Below, piece after piece: positions 8,589-16,856 of a stretch of 64,000 nt of DNA (positions are counted from its first letter, which is position 1; every line of letters begins with the position of its first letter). The stretch is from a bacterium (GTDB lineage: Bacteria; T1Sed10-126): NCBI GenBank assembly GCA_003554945.1, contig PWHN01000044.1, forward strand, positions 38,286 through 102,285, in the 5' to 3' direction. Position numbers and translations under genes: made by a program. The notes under the pieces were generated by a model that saw only the letters and a program-made list of their open reading frames with translations, ran no database searches and had not been told where the DNA came from.

Positions 8589-8616
8589 ATTTTACATTAC
8601 CCAAAAAAATTTACAA
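8589..8616 (-). promoter_or_regulatory. Promoter of dfx-ftn-rbr operon
   Basis: Read on the minus strand, TTGTAA (8611-8616) and TAAAAT (8589-8594) are 16 bases apart and about 57 bases before the dfx ATG. Peroxide or superoxide control is likely from the gene content, but no operator could be recognised. Confidence 0.45.
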
Positions 8617-8639
8617 GCCCTAATTTACAAAAAATTGAA

Positions 8640-9156
8640 CCTTCTAACAATTTTGGCTTTGCGGGCCTTGATTCGCAGTCCATTTTAACATCCTCGCCCG
8701 AAAATCTTTAAACTTCAACATGGATTCCGGGGCTCCGTTTCACTTCGTCCGGAATTACGACCTTGTGTGTTTGTCATTACGGCCCCGACCCTAATCTATC
8801 TTGATTGGTCTTTCATGGTTTTTGTTCTTGATCTTCGCTCTAGCTCTTGATTTCCCCGAACTTTCGCCTGTTCGCATGCTCGTCTGTTCGCCGACTCGAT
8901 GTTTACGCTGCCCCCGCCCCGAACTGGAATCCATCTTTACGGTCTACGATTTTCAACTTTCCAACTTTCCCACTTTCATACTTTCTCACTTTCCAACTTT
9001 CACACTTTATCACTCCCAAGGAGAGGATACAGGTGAGGGGGAAACTTGGTTTTGATTTTAGAACCTGAGGATGACTTTACCGCCCACAATCTCCTCCCCT
9101 AAAAAACGGTTTCGTGTATTGAATGTTAAACAGAAAAAAGATAAGTCCCCGGACGT
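8640..9156. other. Repeat-rich intergenic region
   Basis: Between dfx and the cation exporter lies about 0.9 kb without a convincing gene. It holds a dispersed repeat (about 8715-8765, GGATTCCGGGGCTCCG and GTCCGGAATTACGAC), an octamer array (8956-9014) and two palindromes (9157-9320). Confidence 0.6.
8956..9014. repeat. Octamer tandem repeat ACTTTNNN, array 1
   Basis: Seven consecutive 8-base units begin with ACTTT (last three bases CCA, CCC, CAT, CTC, CCA, CAC, ATC). The same family forms arrays at 23524-23630, 24807-24886 (opposite strand) and 24911-24974. Confidence 0.85.
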
Positions 9157-9190
9157 GTGATATAGTTAAGCTATAGCTTAACTATATCAC
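9157..9190. promoter_or_regulatory. 34-bp perfect palindrome, site 1
   Basis: GTGATATAGTTAAGC, four central bases TATA, and the exact reverse complement form a 34-base perfect palindrome. It shares the half-site ATATAGTTAAG with the palindrome at 9291-9320. It could be a dimeric repressor operator or an RNA hairpin. Confidence 0.6.
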
Positions 9191-9290
9191 TCACTGAAGG
9201 GCTTTTTTGTCTCATAATATATAACTTTATTTTAAAAAACATCATAAACAAAGGATTTTTTGATTGCAGGCAAACATTTTATAATGATAA

Positions 9291-9320
9291 ATATAGTTAA
9301 GTTAAAACTTAACTATATTA
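9291..9320. promoter_or_regulatory. 30-bp palindrome, site 2, upstream of CDF exporter
   Basis: AATATAGTTAAGTT, two As, and the exact reverse complement. It lies about 50 bases before the -35 of the CDF promoter, and its centre is 132 bases from the centre of site 1. This arrangement suits a repressor that loops DNA, or tandem hairpins in a leader; neither is proven. Confidence 0.55.
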
Positions 9321-9371
9321 GATTTTTCTGGAACGTTATTGCTGGAGTGAGCTGGTCATTTTTTTGTTTGC

Positions 9372-9400
9372 TTGACTCTTTTTCCATACGGACGTAAACT
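9372..9400 (+). promoter_or_regulatory. Promoter of CDF exporter
   Basis: TTGACT (9372-9377), a 17-base spacer and TAAACT (9395-9400), 43 bases before the ATG, which has GGAGAAAAG as its ribosome-binding site. Confidence 0.6.
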
Positions 9401-9442
9401 ACTCTTTACATAAAATAATTCTGGAGAAAAGTTGGATTAGTT

Positions 9443-10309
9443 ATGGACAAACAGAAAAAGATCATGTGGCCGTTATATTTTTTAACCGCAATGAGCCTGA
9501 CCCTGGCCCTGTTGAAACTCTGGGCCGGTTATGTTTCGGGCTCATCTTCGCTGCGCTCGATGGGTTTAAACAACACGGCTGACTTCTTCTACAGCATAAT
9601 TCTTGTGCTGGGGATGTGGGTCAGCCTGCAGCCGGCCGATGAAAACCACCCCGAGGGCCATTACCGCTACGAGTCACTGGTCGGCGTTGGCGTCGGTCTT
9701 CTTATCCTGCTCAGCGGCATGCTTGCCCTTTACGACGCTTATCTTGCGATCATTGGGGAGCGCCTTATCCGATTGACAGCACTTCCACTGGTAATTCTCG
9801 GAGGTTCTATTGCTATTAAAATTGCCTTTTCATGGTATCTGAAGCAATTAGGAGAAACGGCCAACTCGCCGGCCCTGGTCGCAATCAGTCGTGACCAGCT
9901 TGGTGATATACTGGCCGACGGCTCGGTTATCTTTGCGCTGATCAGCGCCCGCTACCTCTGGCCGGTCCTCGACCCGATAATCGCCTCACTGATCGGAATA
10001 TTTATCCTGAAAATTGGCTACGACGCCCTGCGCGAGAATATCGGGCACCTGACTGGCGAATCAGCCTCATATCGACTGCAGCAAAAAGCGCGTGAAATTG
10101 TCGCGCGCGAGACTGAATTTGACGGTCCTTACCACCTGCGTGCCCACCACGTCGGACCAAAAGTTTTTCTCTCCTTTGTGCTCCGAGCCGACGGCAACCG
10201 CACGTTGAGCAAGCTACACGCTGAAGAGGAAAAAATTCGCGATAAGTTATTAAATCTCGATCTGATAGAGCGGGTCTACATCCACCTGGAGCCAAAGAAA
10301 AAGCAATGA
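9443..10309 (+). CDS. CDF cation efflux protein, probably Mn2+ type
   Basis: This 288-residue protein is a cation diffusion facilitator, with about six membrane helices and a cytoplasmic C-terminal metal-binding domain (HLRAHHVGPKVFLSF). The transport site reads N43-x3-D47 in helix 2 and D155-x3-D159 in helix 5. Zinc transporters of the family usually have His and Asp. The Asn/Asp/Asp/Asp set is the pattern described for manganese exporters such as MntE, so Mn2+ (possibly Fe2+) is the likely substrate; this is inference. Two palindromes upstream suggest metal-responsive control. Confidence 0.85.
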   Translation: MDKQKKIMWPLYFLTAMSLTLALLKLWAGYVSGSSSLRSMGLNNTADFFYSIILVLGMWVSLQPADENHPEGHYRYESLVGVGVGLLILLSGMLALYDAYLAIIGERLIRLTALPLVILGGSIAIKIAFSWYLKQLGETANSPALVAISRDQLGDILADGSVIFALISARYLWPVLDPIIASLIGIFILKIGYDALRENIGHLTGESASYRLQQKAREIVARETEFDGPYHLRAHHVGPKVFLSFVLRADGNRTLSKLHAEEEKIRDKLLNLDLIERVYIHLEPKKKQ

Positions 10310-10319
10310 CCAGAACATA

Positions 10320-10445
10320 CCGACCCCCGTCATTGCCGGGCTTGACCCGGCAATCCATTTTCATGAGACCATAGATTCCAGATCTGCCCGGAGCACTCAA
10401 CGCTTTGAGTGCTCGGTTGTCCGGAATGACGTCGGAAGGCTCTGA
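10320..10445. repeat. Dispersed hairpin repeat
   Basis: Two palindromes are present: ATTGCCGGG-CTTGA-CCCGGCAAT (10332-10354) and GAGCACTCAA-CGC-TTTGAGTGCTC (about 10391-10412), followed by GTCCGGAATGACG. The region belongs to the 'GGAATCC / GGAATGACG' repeat family seen at 6153, 8715 and 48295-48735. Confidence 0.7.
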
Positions 10446-10462
10446 GCAATGACAAATAGTTC

Positions 10463-10491
10463 TTGTGGCTCTGATTTAAACCGGGTAAAAT
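10463..10491 (+). promoter_or_regulatory. Promoter of transglutaminase-like gene
   Basis: TTGTGG (10463-10468), 17 bases, TAAAAT (10486-10491), 33 bases before the GTG start. Confidence 0.45.
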
Positions 10492-10523
10492 ATTTTTAAT
10501 ATAAATTTTGGGGGCGATTACAA

Positions 10524-12026
10524 GTGAAAATCAGCCGCTGTTTTTTCGCTGTTAGCCTGACATTGCTGGCGGGCCTAACTCTTGTTTTGTCACCTTATCT
10601 TAACGCCCGGGAGAGAGCTATTGATGGGCGGCTGCAGGAGCGAAGAGATTTCAGGCAGCGACGTGAAGAAGAGTTCGCGCAATTTGTAGAGGAACGCTGG
10701 CAGGCGCTGGAAGAGTTCAGACAGGCGCGCACCTTTGAAGAAGATAAGCTGAAAGAGCCCCCAGAATATGAACCGGTCGAAGAAGAGCCTCTTGAACTGG
10801 AAAGAATTGAACGTCGCGAAGTAAGTAGGCCAACAAGAGAAGAGACCGAACCGCAAGTCGACGCTCCGCCACCGGATAAGCCAACCCCAGAAGCCCCCCC
10901 TGACCCCTCGCCTCCAGAAGCAGAGGTAGACCCGAGAAAAGTTTTGGAATGGTATGGTGTTCAGGTAGAAATTCCGACTTTAACCAGCCCACTGCCTGAA
11001 GTCGCGCCAACCGAGCCCGACGAGTCGATCGCGGCCGAATACCTGCAGGATTTTGAGGCTGAATCACCTGACTCTCTGATCGATGCAGTCGAGAACAATA
11101 GTTCAGAGCTTGACCTGCGCGGCTGGCACGAACTTTACTTTACCTATTCACTCGCCGACAGGCTAGTCGACACGACCCGTGAAAAACGACTTTTGACCTG
11201 GGCAGTAGCACAACAGCGCGGTCTTGACGTTAGACTGGCAATGGATGATAATGACTTTTATTTAATTTACCACTCGCCCCGCAGCTTACCGGGGACCAGT
11301 TACTACAGTCTCAACGGCCGAGAGTATTACCTGTTTTTACCCGATGAACAGGGGGAGCCGGAGGGAGGCGTAAGAACTTACGCAACTGACAACCCGGACG
11401 TCGAACAGGCTACAACCCCCTATGTTGACCGCCTGCCTAATTTGCCCTGGCAGGAGGAAAAACGGGCAATTGAATTTGAGTTTGAAGGAGAAAACTACAA
11501 TTTCATTCTCAACTACAACGACAACCTGGCCCAATACTTTCAATCGGTTCCCCAGGTTGAACCCCAGTATTATTTCAAATCGCTAACACCGGTGGGCATT
11601 GACGAGAACTTATTAGCAGAAATTGAGCCGATAATTGAAGAGATGTCCACCTGGACGGCCCTCGATTTTCTCTTGCGGCTGACCCAGAGAGGTTTTGTAT
11701 ACAAAACCGACGTAGAACAGTTCGGCCACCAGTGGTTTATGATCCCTGCCGATACAATCAATCATCCTTATTCCGACTGTGACGACCGGGCAATTTTCTA
11801 CGCCTGGCTGGTAAGGGAACTGCTGGGACTTGAGGTGGCCGGGGCCCTCTGGCCCGGTCACCTGTCGACAGCAGTCGAATTCCCGGACAGAAATATTATT
11901 GACGGAACTTATGTTATGATTGATGATACGCCTTATGTGCTCAACGACCCCACTTACATCGGTGCCGGTCCGGGCCGGGTAATGAAACAATTCCAGGGTC
12001 AGACGCCAGAGATACTTTTGCCTTAA
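10524..12026 (+). CDS. Secreted protein with coiled-coil, Pro/Glu linker and transglutaminase-like domain
   Basis: This is a 500-residue exported protein with a GTG start behind a GGGGG ribosome-binding site. Residues 1-29 form a signal peptide. Residues 30-85 are Arg/Glu-rich and probably coiled-coil. Residues 85-145 are a Pro/Glu linker. The C-terminal part has a papain-like transglutaminase core with the triad Cys419 (SDCDDRA), His446 (WPGHLSTA) and Asp475 (VLNDPTY). Such domains act as periplasmic cysteine proteases or cross-linking enzymes. A 51-residue lipoprotein gene follows 23 bases later, so the two are probably co-transcribed. Confidence 0.8.
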   Translation: MKISRCFFAVSLTLLAGLTLVLSPYLNARERAIDGRLQERRDFRQRREEEFAQFVEERWQALEEFRQARTFEEDKLKEPPEYEPVEEEPLELERIERREVSRPTREETEPQVDAPPPDKPTPEAPPDPSPPEAEVDPRKVLEWYGVQVEIPTLTSPLPEVAPTEPDESIAAEYLQDFEAESPDSLIDAVENNSSELDLRGWHELYFTYSLADRLVDTTREKRLLTWAVAQQRGLDVRLAMDDNDFYLIYHSPRSLPGTSYYSLNGREYYLFLPDEQGEPEGGVRTYATDNPDVEQATTPYVDRLPNLPWQEEKRAIEFEFEGENYNFILNYNDNLAQYFQSVPQVEPQYYFKSLTPVGIDENLLAEIEPIIEEMSTWTALDFLLRLTQRGFVYKTDVEQFGHQWFMIPADTINHPYSDCDDRAIFYAWLVRELLGLEVAGALWPGHLSTAVEFPDRNIIDGTYVMIDDTPYVLNDPTYIGAGPGRVMKQFQGQTPEILLP

Positions 12027-12049
12027 AATTTTACAAAGGGAGGAAAATC

Positions 12050-12205
12050 ATGAAGAAAGCAGTAGTTTTACTTTTCGCAGTGATAATCACATTCGGACTC
12101 GTGGGCTGTGCAGCCCGTGAATATCCAGAAGAAGAGGGGATTGACCGGGAGGAAACGGAGAGATCACGCGAGGACGCCCGTGAACAGCACAGACGTCACC
12201 ATTAA
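12050..12205 (+). CDS. Small lipoprotein (51 aa)
   Basis: The product starts with a 19-residue lipoprotein signal ending in the lipobox LVGC (Cys20). A 31-residue mature part follows that is almost entirely charged (EEEGIDREETERSRED, then a His/Arg tail). It would be a tiny membrane-anchored polyelectrolyte. GGGAGG lies 7 bases before the ATG. The gene follows the transglutaminase-like gene and is ended by a strong terminator. No family is recognised. Confidence 0.85.
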   Translation: MKKAVVLLFAVIITFGLVGCAAREYPEEEGIDREETERSREDAREQHRRHH

Positions 12206-12234
12206 ATTACTCGCCTGTTAAACAGATGAACTAC

Positions 12235-12274
12235 AAAAAAAGCAGGAGGCCCGCACCCGGAGCCTCCTGCTTTT
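12235..12274. terminator. Bidirectional Rho-independent terminator
   Basis: A-run, then AGCAGGAGGC (12241-12250), an 11-base loop, GCCTCCTGCT (12262-12271) and a T-run. It serves the small lipoprotein gene on the plus strand and the convergent porin-like gene on the minus strand. Confidence 0.9.
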
Positions 12275-12284
12275 ACTACTTGTT

Positions 12285-12917
12285 TTAGAGCCGCCAGCTT
12301 AAGCCGAAAGTATACAAGATTGTGTAGTAATCGTCGTTATAGTTACCATAATTAAAATCCTCACGGGGGATGGTGCCCTGGACCTCAAAATTACCGTTTA
12401 AACGCTCGGCAAATGCATAGTTCAAACCGAGACCAAACCCGAGCGCTGTTGTGCTTACTTCCTCACTGTCTTCAGAATCTACCCCATGGTGGCCTTCAAA
12501 ATCCCAATCAACCGTGTAATGAACCAACCCGAGCAGCGCGTAGGTGGAGAAATTCTCGGGCAATTCGCGGTCCCAGACGCGACCGAAGTTATAGCGGCCG
12601 TAAACTGCCACCATAGGACCAATATCAGCTTCAATAGCCCTCTGATCATCGTCACCAAAAAGACCAAGATGCCCCTCGATGGCAATATCATTGGAAAGGT
12701 TATAACCGGCTTTCAGGCGGGTTCCAAATGCACGAAAACCAGTCGCATCTTCATCTGCGTCGTCGAAACGGAGGTCCATGTTCCCAACCCCGACGTCAAA
12801 ATAGAGAGGACTCTCAGCGATCACACCGCTACGAATCATCTGCGCCTCGGCCGGCAAAAAGAAACCTACTACCAGCAGCAAACTTAAAACTGCAGTTACA
12901 TAAAATCGATATTTCAT
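12285..12917 (-). CDS. Outer-membrane beta-barrel protein (OmpA/OmpW-like size)
   Basis: This 210-residue protein has a clear signal peptide ending AEA|Q, then about eight amphipathic strands (LYFDVGVGNMDLRF, FGTRLKAGYNL, MVAVYGRYNF, STYALLGLVHY, LGFGLGLNYAF). The last strand, TILYTFGLSWRL, is typical of a small barrel. Loops are strongly acidic (DDADEDA, DSEDSEE), suggesting a saline habitat. The ATG at 12917 follows AGGAGG and gives a normal signal peptide; the longer frame does not. It shares a terminator with the convergent lipoprotein gene. Confidence 0.8.
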   Translation of the reverse strand: MKYRFYVTAVLSLLLVVGFFLPAEAQMIRSGVIAESPLYFDVGVGNMDLRFDDADEDATGFRAFGTRLKAGYNLSNDIAIEGHLGLFGDDDQRAIEADIGPMVAVYGRYNFGRVWDRELPENFSTYALLGLVHYTVDWDFEGHHGVDSEDSEEVSTTALGFGLGLNYAFAERLNGNFEVQGTIPREDFNYGNYNDDYYTILYTFGLSWRL

Positions 12918-13021
12918 CTCATTTCCTCCTAAAAGAATAGAGTAAAGCATATCAACCGCAAAATTATCTCTGTTTAAACAGAACAACTTTATTTCAAGTT
13001 GTCCGTGAAAAAATCGTTAAA

Positions 13022-14014
13022 TCAATGAAGAAAATCTAACAAATCCTCGTCGAAGCGGCGTTCGAACTTAACGCGGACTTCATCGCCAAACTTAAGCTGG
13101 TTGGCAACATCAGCGTCAGGAACGCGAACCCAGCTATAGGTGGGACCAAACTGGTTGGTGATGAAACCCTCACCAATTGTATTGATCTCCAGAAATGTCT
13201 GACCGGACAGGCGGTCCTCATACTCGCTAGTCCGCATAAACTCTACTTTCCAGCCTTCCTGGATGTTTTGTCGATCACCGATGTTCACCATAAAAATGTA
13301 ATCGTCGTCCATCTGGCGCCCCTCAACAACGTAACCGCGGGGAGCAAAAGCGTTCTGCAGGTCAACCCGTCCCAGGTCAACAGCTATGTCGGTAATATCA
13401 CCAAAAACCCGGCTGCCACCACGGGCAGTAACGTCACAACGGGACCAGTAGTCACTGGACAGTGCTTCATCACCGGAAGCACTGAGGTTGACAGTGGTCA
13501 CCCGTTCCATCTCCGGCAGGGAGTAGATGTCAAGCTCGAACTCCACCGTAGCGTCGTATTTACAGTGAGCCTGGGCGAAACCTTCGCGAACAATTTCGGT
13601 CGAGGCATCGGCCCGGATTATCCTTCCCCGAACAGCATAATCTGCAACGTCCGGCCCTGCGTAGCGGCCGGCATCACGGTCCTGCGCCAGACGTATCTCC
13701 TCGGCCAGTTCCTGGGCAGCCTCTCTATCTATGCGTTCAACCCCGACAGTTTCAAACCAGTCGGCAATCGAACTCTCAACTATACGATCGAGGTTCTGTT
13801 CCGCCGCCAGATCGTCCCCCCCCAGGTCAATCTCCTGAATTAGAACACGCGTTGCACCATATTCAATTTCTTCAGGTGCCGGTGCCATCTCAGCCTCCGA
13901 CAGGTTCATCTCCTGGTACTGATTGGGATCCTCCAGCCGTGTGGAAACCGCTCCAAAACAACCGGCCAGAACCAGACCCAGAACAAGATAAAAAATTAAC
14001 AAAGATCGTCGCAT
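13022..14014 (-). CDS. CsgG/FlgT-like outer-membrane lipoprotein
   Basis: This 330-residue protein has the lipobox LAGC (Cys19). The central part resembles CsgG-type lipoproteins: a strand (ATRVLIQEIDL), a helix with regular hydrophobics, then a repeated ADYAVRGRIIRAD-type strand. The C-terminal section (YIFMVNIGDRQNIQEGWKVEFMR) recalls the FlgT C-terminal module. CsgG forms an outer-membrane secretion pore, and FlgO/P/T lipoproteins build rings around a flagellar basal body. LPP20-type genes lie immediately upstream, which fits such an assembly. The exact family is uncertain. Confidence 0.65.
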   Translation of the reverse strand: MRRSLLIFYLVLGLVLAGCFGAVSTRLEDPNQYQEMNLSEAEMAPAPEEIEYGATRVLIQEIDLGGDDLAAEQNLDRIVESSIADWFETVGVERIDREAAQELAEEIRLAQDRDAGRYAGPDVADYAVRGRIIRADASTEIVREGFAQAHCKYDATVEFELDIYSLPEMERVTTVNLSASGDEALSSDYWSRCDVTARGGSRVFGDITDIAVDLGRVDLQNAFAPRGYVVEGRQMDDDYIFMVNIGDRQNIQEGWKVEFMRTSEYEDRLSGQTFLEINTIGEGFITNQFGPTYSWVRVPDADVANQLKFGDEVRVKFERRFDEDLLDFLH

Positions 14015-14044
14015 AACTGTCCCTCCTTAATGTGGTTAAATTTA

Positions 14045-15061
14045 TTAATCAATTCCGAGCAGCTTTTCAAAACCCTGCTGTTCTATCTCGGCAATTACGT
14101 CGTTAAAGGCAATCCCCCGCGCATCATCAAAGTCGGTCATTGAACTGCCCCGTTTTTCGTATGTCTGCGAGGAGAGCAGCCTACCGTGGCGACTGCGCAC
14201 TTCCAGTCGCACGTTAACTGTAACTTCTTTACTGCCGAAAAATTCGTCTTCATCAGTGGTTGCCGTAATAATTATCCGGGCCCAGTCTTCATATTGCTCT
14301 GCTGGTTCTGGTTCACCATCAAACTGAACGGAGTCAACCGCTTCTGAAGCAAGCTCCTCCTCAATATGATTGGCCACCGGCGCCGTTTCATCGTCACGAA
14401 TAATCACCACTTGAACCTTTCCACGAACCTTGTCGTAGTTGGCTTTTAAGTCCCGATATTTATCCCGGCGTTCGTCGTAGTTAATGTCAGCGCCAAGTAT
14501 ACGCAGCACCTGTAAATAAACCTCCGCCTGCTCTATTTTTGAGAGCGAGGCGTTCATCCGATAAAAATCAACCAGCGGACTGGGTGTGATTTTAAAATCG
14601 TCTTCTATTTCCTTTTCGAGCCGGTCCAGACGGTCGATCACGCTCTCAGAATATGCCGGCTTGTCCAGCCGGACTTCAACGTAATAGTTATCTTCATCCA
14701 TAGATTCGGAGCGATTTATCTCGTAATTATCCAACTCAAGATCACGAACTCGTGCTTCAATTTGCTGCCGGTATTCAGTTCCTACCTGGTCTCCTACTTC
14801 AGAGAAGACAAGCTCCTCCTGGGAACCAACTTCAGTTGAAAACCGGCCGGCAAGATTGCTTAGAGCGTTTGAGCGGGCCTGCTCCCGGTTTTGACCGCTG
14901 CCAATCACATACATGTGGCGTTCGGAATCCGAACGGGGGTTCTGCACCCACTGCGGTATAGAGGCGTATAATACCGTACAGGCGGCAAGAAAAAATACCG
15001 TCGTCAAGAAAAAAACAGATCCTGCCTGAGAAGCAGCATCTTCTGATTTTATAACTCTCAT
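14045..15061 (-). CDS. LPP20-type envelope protein
   Basis: This 338-residue exported protein has an N-terminal hydrophobic segment that contains a possible lipobox (LAAC) and a possible signal-peptidase I site (LYA|S). Residues 35-110 (IPQWVQNP, YVIGSGQNREQARSNALSNL) match the LPP20/FlgP fold found in outer-membrane-associated lipoproteins. The C-terminal half has alternating strands and a second alpha/beta domain with acidic patches. It lies 30 bases upstream of the CsgG/FlgT-like gene. A terminator at 15105-15148 separates it from the other LPP20 gene, so this pair probably has its own promoter. Confidence 0.7.
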   Translation of the reverse strand: MRVIKSEDAASQAGSVFFLTTVFFLAACTVLYASIPQWVQNPRSDSERHMYVIGSGQNREQARSNALSNLAGRFSTEVGSQEELVFSEVGDQVGTEYRQQIEARVRDLELDNYEINRSESMDEDNYYVEVRLDKPAYSESVIDRLDRLEKEIEDDFKITPSPLVDFYRMNASLSKIEQAEVYLQVLRILGADINYDERRDKYRDLKANYDKVRGKVQVVIIRDDETAPVANHIEEELASEAVDSVQFDGEPEPAEQYEDWARIIITATTDEDEFFGSKEVTVNVRLEVRSRHGRLLSSQTYEKRGSSMTDFDDARGIAFNDVIAEIEQQGFEKLLGID

Positions 15062-15104
15062 AAAAAATTACACCCCGGATCAATAATTATGGGCTGAATT
15101 TTTG

Positions 15105-15148
15105 AAAAAAATAGTCCCGGTTTGCCCGCTCACAGCTGGCAAACCGGG
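15105..15148 (-). terminator. Rho-independent terminator
   Basis: On the minus strand CCCGGTTTGCC (15148-15138) pairs with GGCAAACCGGG (15126-15116), followed by ACTATTTTTTT. It ends the LPP20 lipoprotein transcript. Confidence 0.88.
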
Positions 15149-15177
15149 TCAATCACGATTGCTTTGAATGTTAAGTT

Positions 15178-15756
15178 TTACTGCCCCTCGGGTTCAGCCA
15201 CGGAATCCCGTCCATCTATGGACTCATCCATTCGCTGGCGCGCCTGTTCACGGGAAAATTCAGTTTCAAGGCGTTCCATCTCATCAAACTGCTGACTTAC
15301 CTGATCAAGATCAACGCTGACCATTACCCAGGCATCAAAAACACCATCAACCTGGTCAACAGCCCGTTCTTCCTCACGAACGCCATGCAGTTCCTCGTCT
15401 ATCACACGCTCGGTCAACTGTTCAAAAGAAGATAAAATTTCAGCATCGGCTGCTTCGCCCATTTCCTGGACATAATCCTCCTGCCAGCTCTGAATGGACT
15501 GCCCCAACTGCTGCGCAATCTGGTTAGTGGCTCGAAGTTCTGCTCGCTGGATAGCGGTCTGTAGATTTCGGGACTGAGCGTTGGCAATTCCGTATAATTT
15601 GCCTTCCTCGGTCGGGGGACTCTGGGCCCAACTGGGACCAAAATCCATACCCCACTCGCCATCATCTTCTTCTACTTCAGGCTCCTGGGCACCAAAACAG
15701 CCGGCCAAACTAAATGCAAACAAAACAGTCATGACAACAATCAAACTCTTCTTCAT
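15178..15756 (-). CDS. LPP20 family lipoprotein
   Basis: This 192-residue protein has the lipobox LAGC (Cys20), an acidic linker, then an LPP20 domain: PSWAQSPP, LYGIANAQSRNLQTAIQRAELRA, IAQQLGQSIQSW. A Glu-rich C-terminal helix may be coiled-coil. LPP20 proteins are anchored in the outer membrane; relatives support flagellar or surface structures. It is upstream of a second LPP20-type gene and downstream of a FecR-type gene, and a terminator follows directly. Confidence 0.85.
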   Translation of the reverse strand: MKKSLIVVMTVLFAFSLAGCFGAQEPEVEEDDGEWGMDFGPSWAQSPPTEEGKLYGIANAQSRNLQTAIQRAELRATNQIAQQLGQSIQSWQEDYVQEMGEAADAEILSSFEQLTERVIDEELHGVREEERAVDQVDGVFDAWVMVSVDLDQVSQQFDEMERLETEFSREQARQRMDESIDGRDSVAEPEGQ

Positions 15757-15802
15757 AACTACTCAACCTCCTAAAAAATAATTGAATTGTTCTTCTCAAA
15801 AT

Positions 15803-16765
15803 TTATCTTCTCATCCTCTCCTCACGATCACGGCGGAACTCCTCAAATCTTTCTTCACGTTCCGCGATAAAATCATCCAGCGCCTGTTTACGCTGCTGGA
15901 TGAAATCTTCCCGTTTTTCTTCCAGTTCATAACGGTAGTCTATGTATTGTTCCCGGAACTGCTCGTATCTTTCTTCACGATCGGCAAGCTGACTCTGCAG
16001 CCGCTCTTTCTGCTGCCGTAGTTGCTGCAGCTCACGCTCAAGCGGGGCCGGATCAAACTCGGGCGGCAACGGTTCCTCAACTGATTTTTCCAGCCTATCA
16101 ATTTCAGTCTTTAATTCCACCAGCTCCGCCTGCAACTGTTCAACCCCACGATTCTCCCTCCAGTGCTGCCATGTAAGCTCAAGCTCCTGCCGCGGCTCGT
16201 CCAAACGGGAAACAACTGTCTCGTCAGTCTCCGGGTCAAATCTAACCTCGCCCCCCTCGCCGGCTACCAGGCGTTCTCCGGGGGAGGCGGAAACTTCCAC
16301 CGCTCCACTCTCGACTGCCGTCCAGCTCTCCTGTTCCAGCTCATAAGCAACCTGGAATTCCGTCCCCCGCACACCAATGACGGCGTTCGGAGTCCGCAGT
16401 TCAAACTCTCTTCCCAGAGCTTCCGTATCAATTCGGGCCGAGACCGAGCCATAGTTAAGTTTTATAGGTTCTCCAGGTTTGGGCAGGTTAACGCCGGAAG
16501 TTTCATTTAACTGCAGGGTGGATTTATCCTCTTCAAGTTCTAATTCAAGGTAGGAATCAATTTCAGTTTTCACCTGCGAGTCGCGGGGGATAGACTCGCC
16601 TTCTCCCAGGGTTCTCCACTCGGTTTCATCGGCCGGACGCGTTTCTGCCTCACCCCTGAGATATGACAGGTGCATTTCAGCCCAGACAAAAGAAGGAACT
16701 GCAGTTGCCAGTAGAAATACGCTCAACATAAAAAAAGTTGGTTTCCTGTGCCCGGGCTTGAACAT
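15803..16765 (-). CDS. FecR-domain secreted protein with long coiled-coil tail
   Basis: This 320-residue protein has a signal peptide ending VWA|E. Residues 35-185 form a FecR domain: RGEAETRPAD, SIPRDSQVKTE, LELEEDKSTLQL, RTPNAVIGVRGTEFQVAYE, SGAVEVSASPGERLVAGEG. Residues 200-320 are a highly charged coiled-coil that ends in an Arg/Glu-rich stretch (EERFEEFRRDREERMRR). FecR domains relay or scaffold signals in the periplasm; the coiled-coil could span to or bind the cell wall. The tail resembles the Arg/Glu-rich region after the signal peptide of the transglutaminase-like protein at 10524. Confidence 0.85.
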   Translation of the reverse strand: MFKPGHRKPTFFMLSVFLLATAVPSFVWAEMHLSYLRGEAETRPADETEWRTLGEGESIPRDSQVKTEIDSYLELELEEDKSTLQLNETSGVNLPKPGEPIKLNYGSVSARIDTEALGREFELRTPNAVIGVRGTEFQVAYELEQESWTAVESGAVEVSASPGERLVAGEGGEVRFDPETDETVVSRLDEPRQELELTWQHWRENRGVEQLQAELVELKTEIDRLEKSVEEPLPPEFDPAPLERELQQLRQQKERLQSQLADREERYEQFREQYIDYRYELEEKREDFIQQRKQALDDFIAEREERFEEFRRDREERMRR

Positions 16766-16856
16766 TATCCTGTCTCCCTAATTAAGATTTTTTACTTTAA
16801 TTACAGAGTAAACTAAAACAACTACAAAAGCAAGGTGAATTTTTTCACATTAAAAT

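Noticed and set aside
13268-13843. 191-codon plus-strand frame
   Set aside because: It lies fully opposite the CsgG/FlgT-like gene, has no ribosome-binding site and no coding character.
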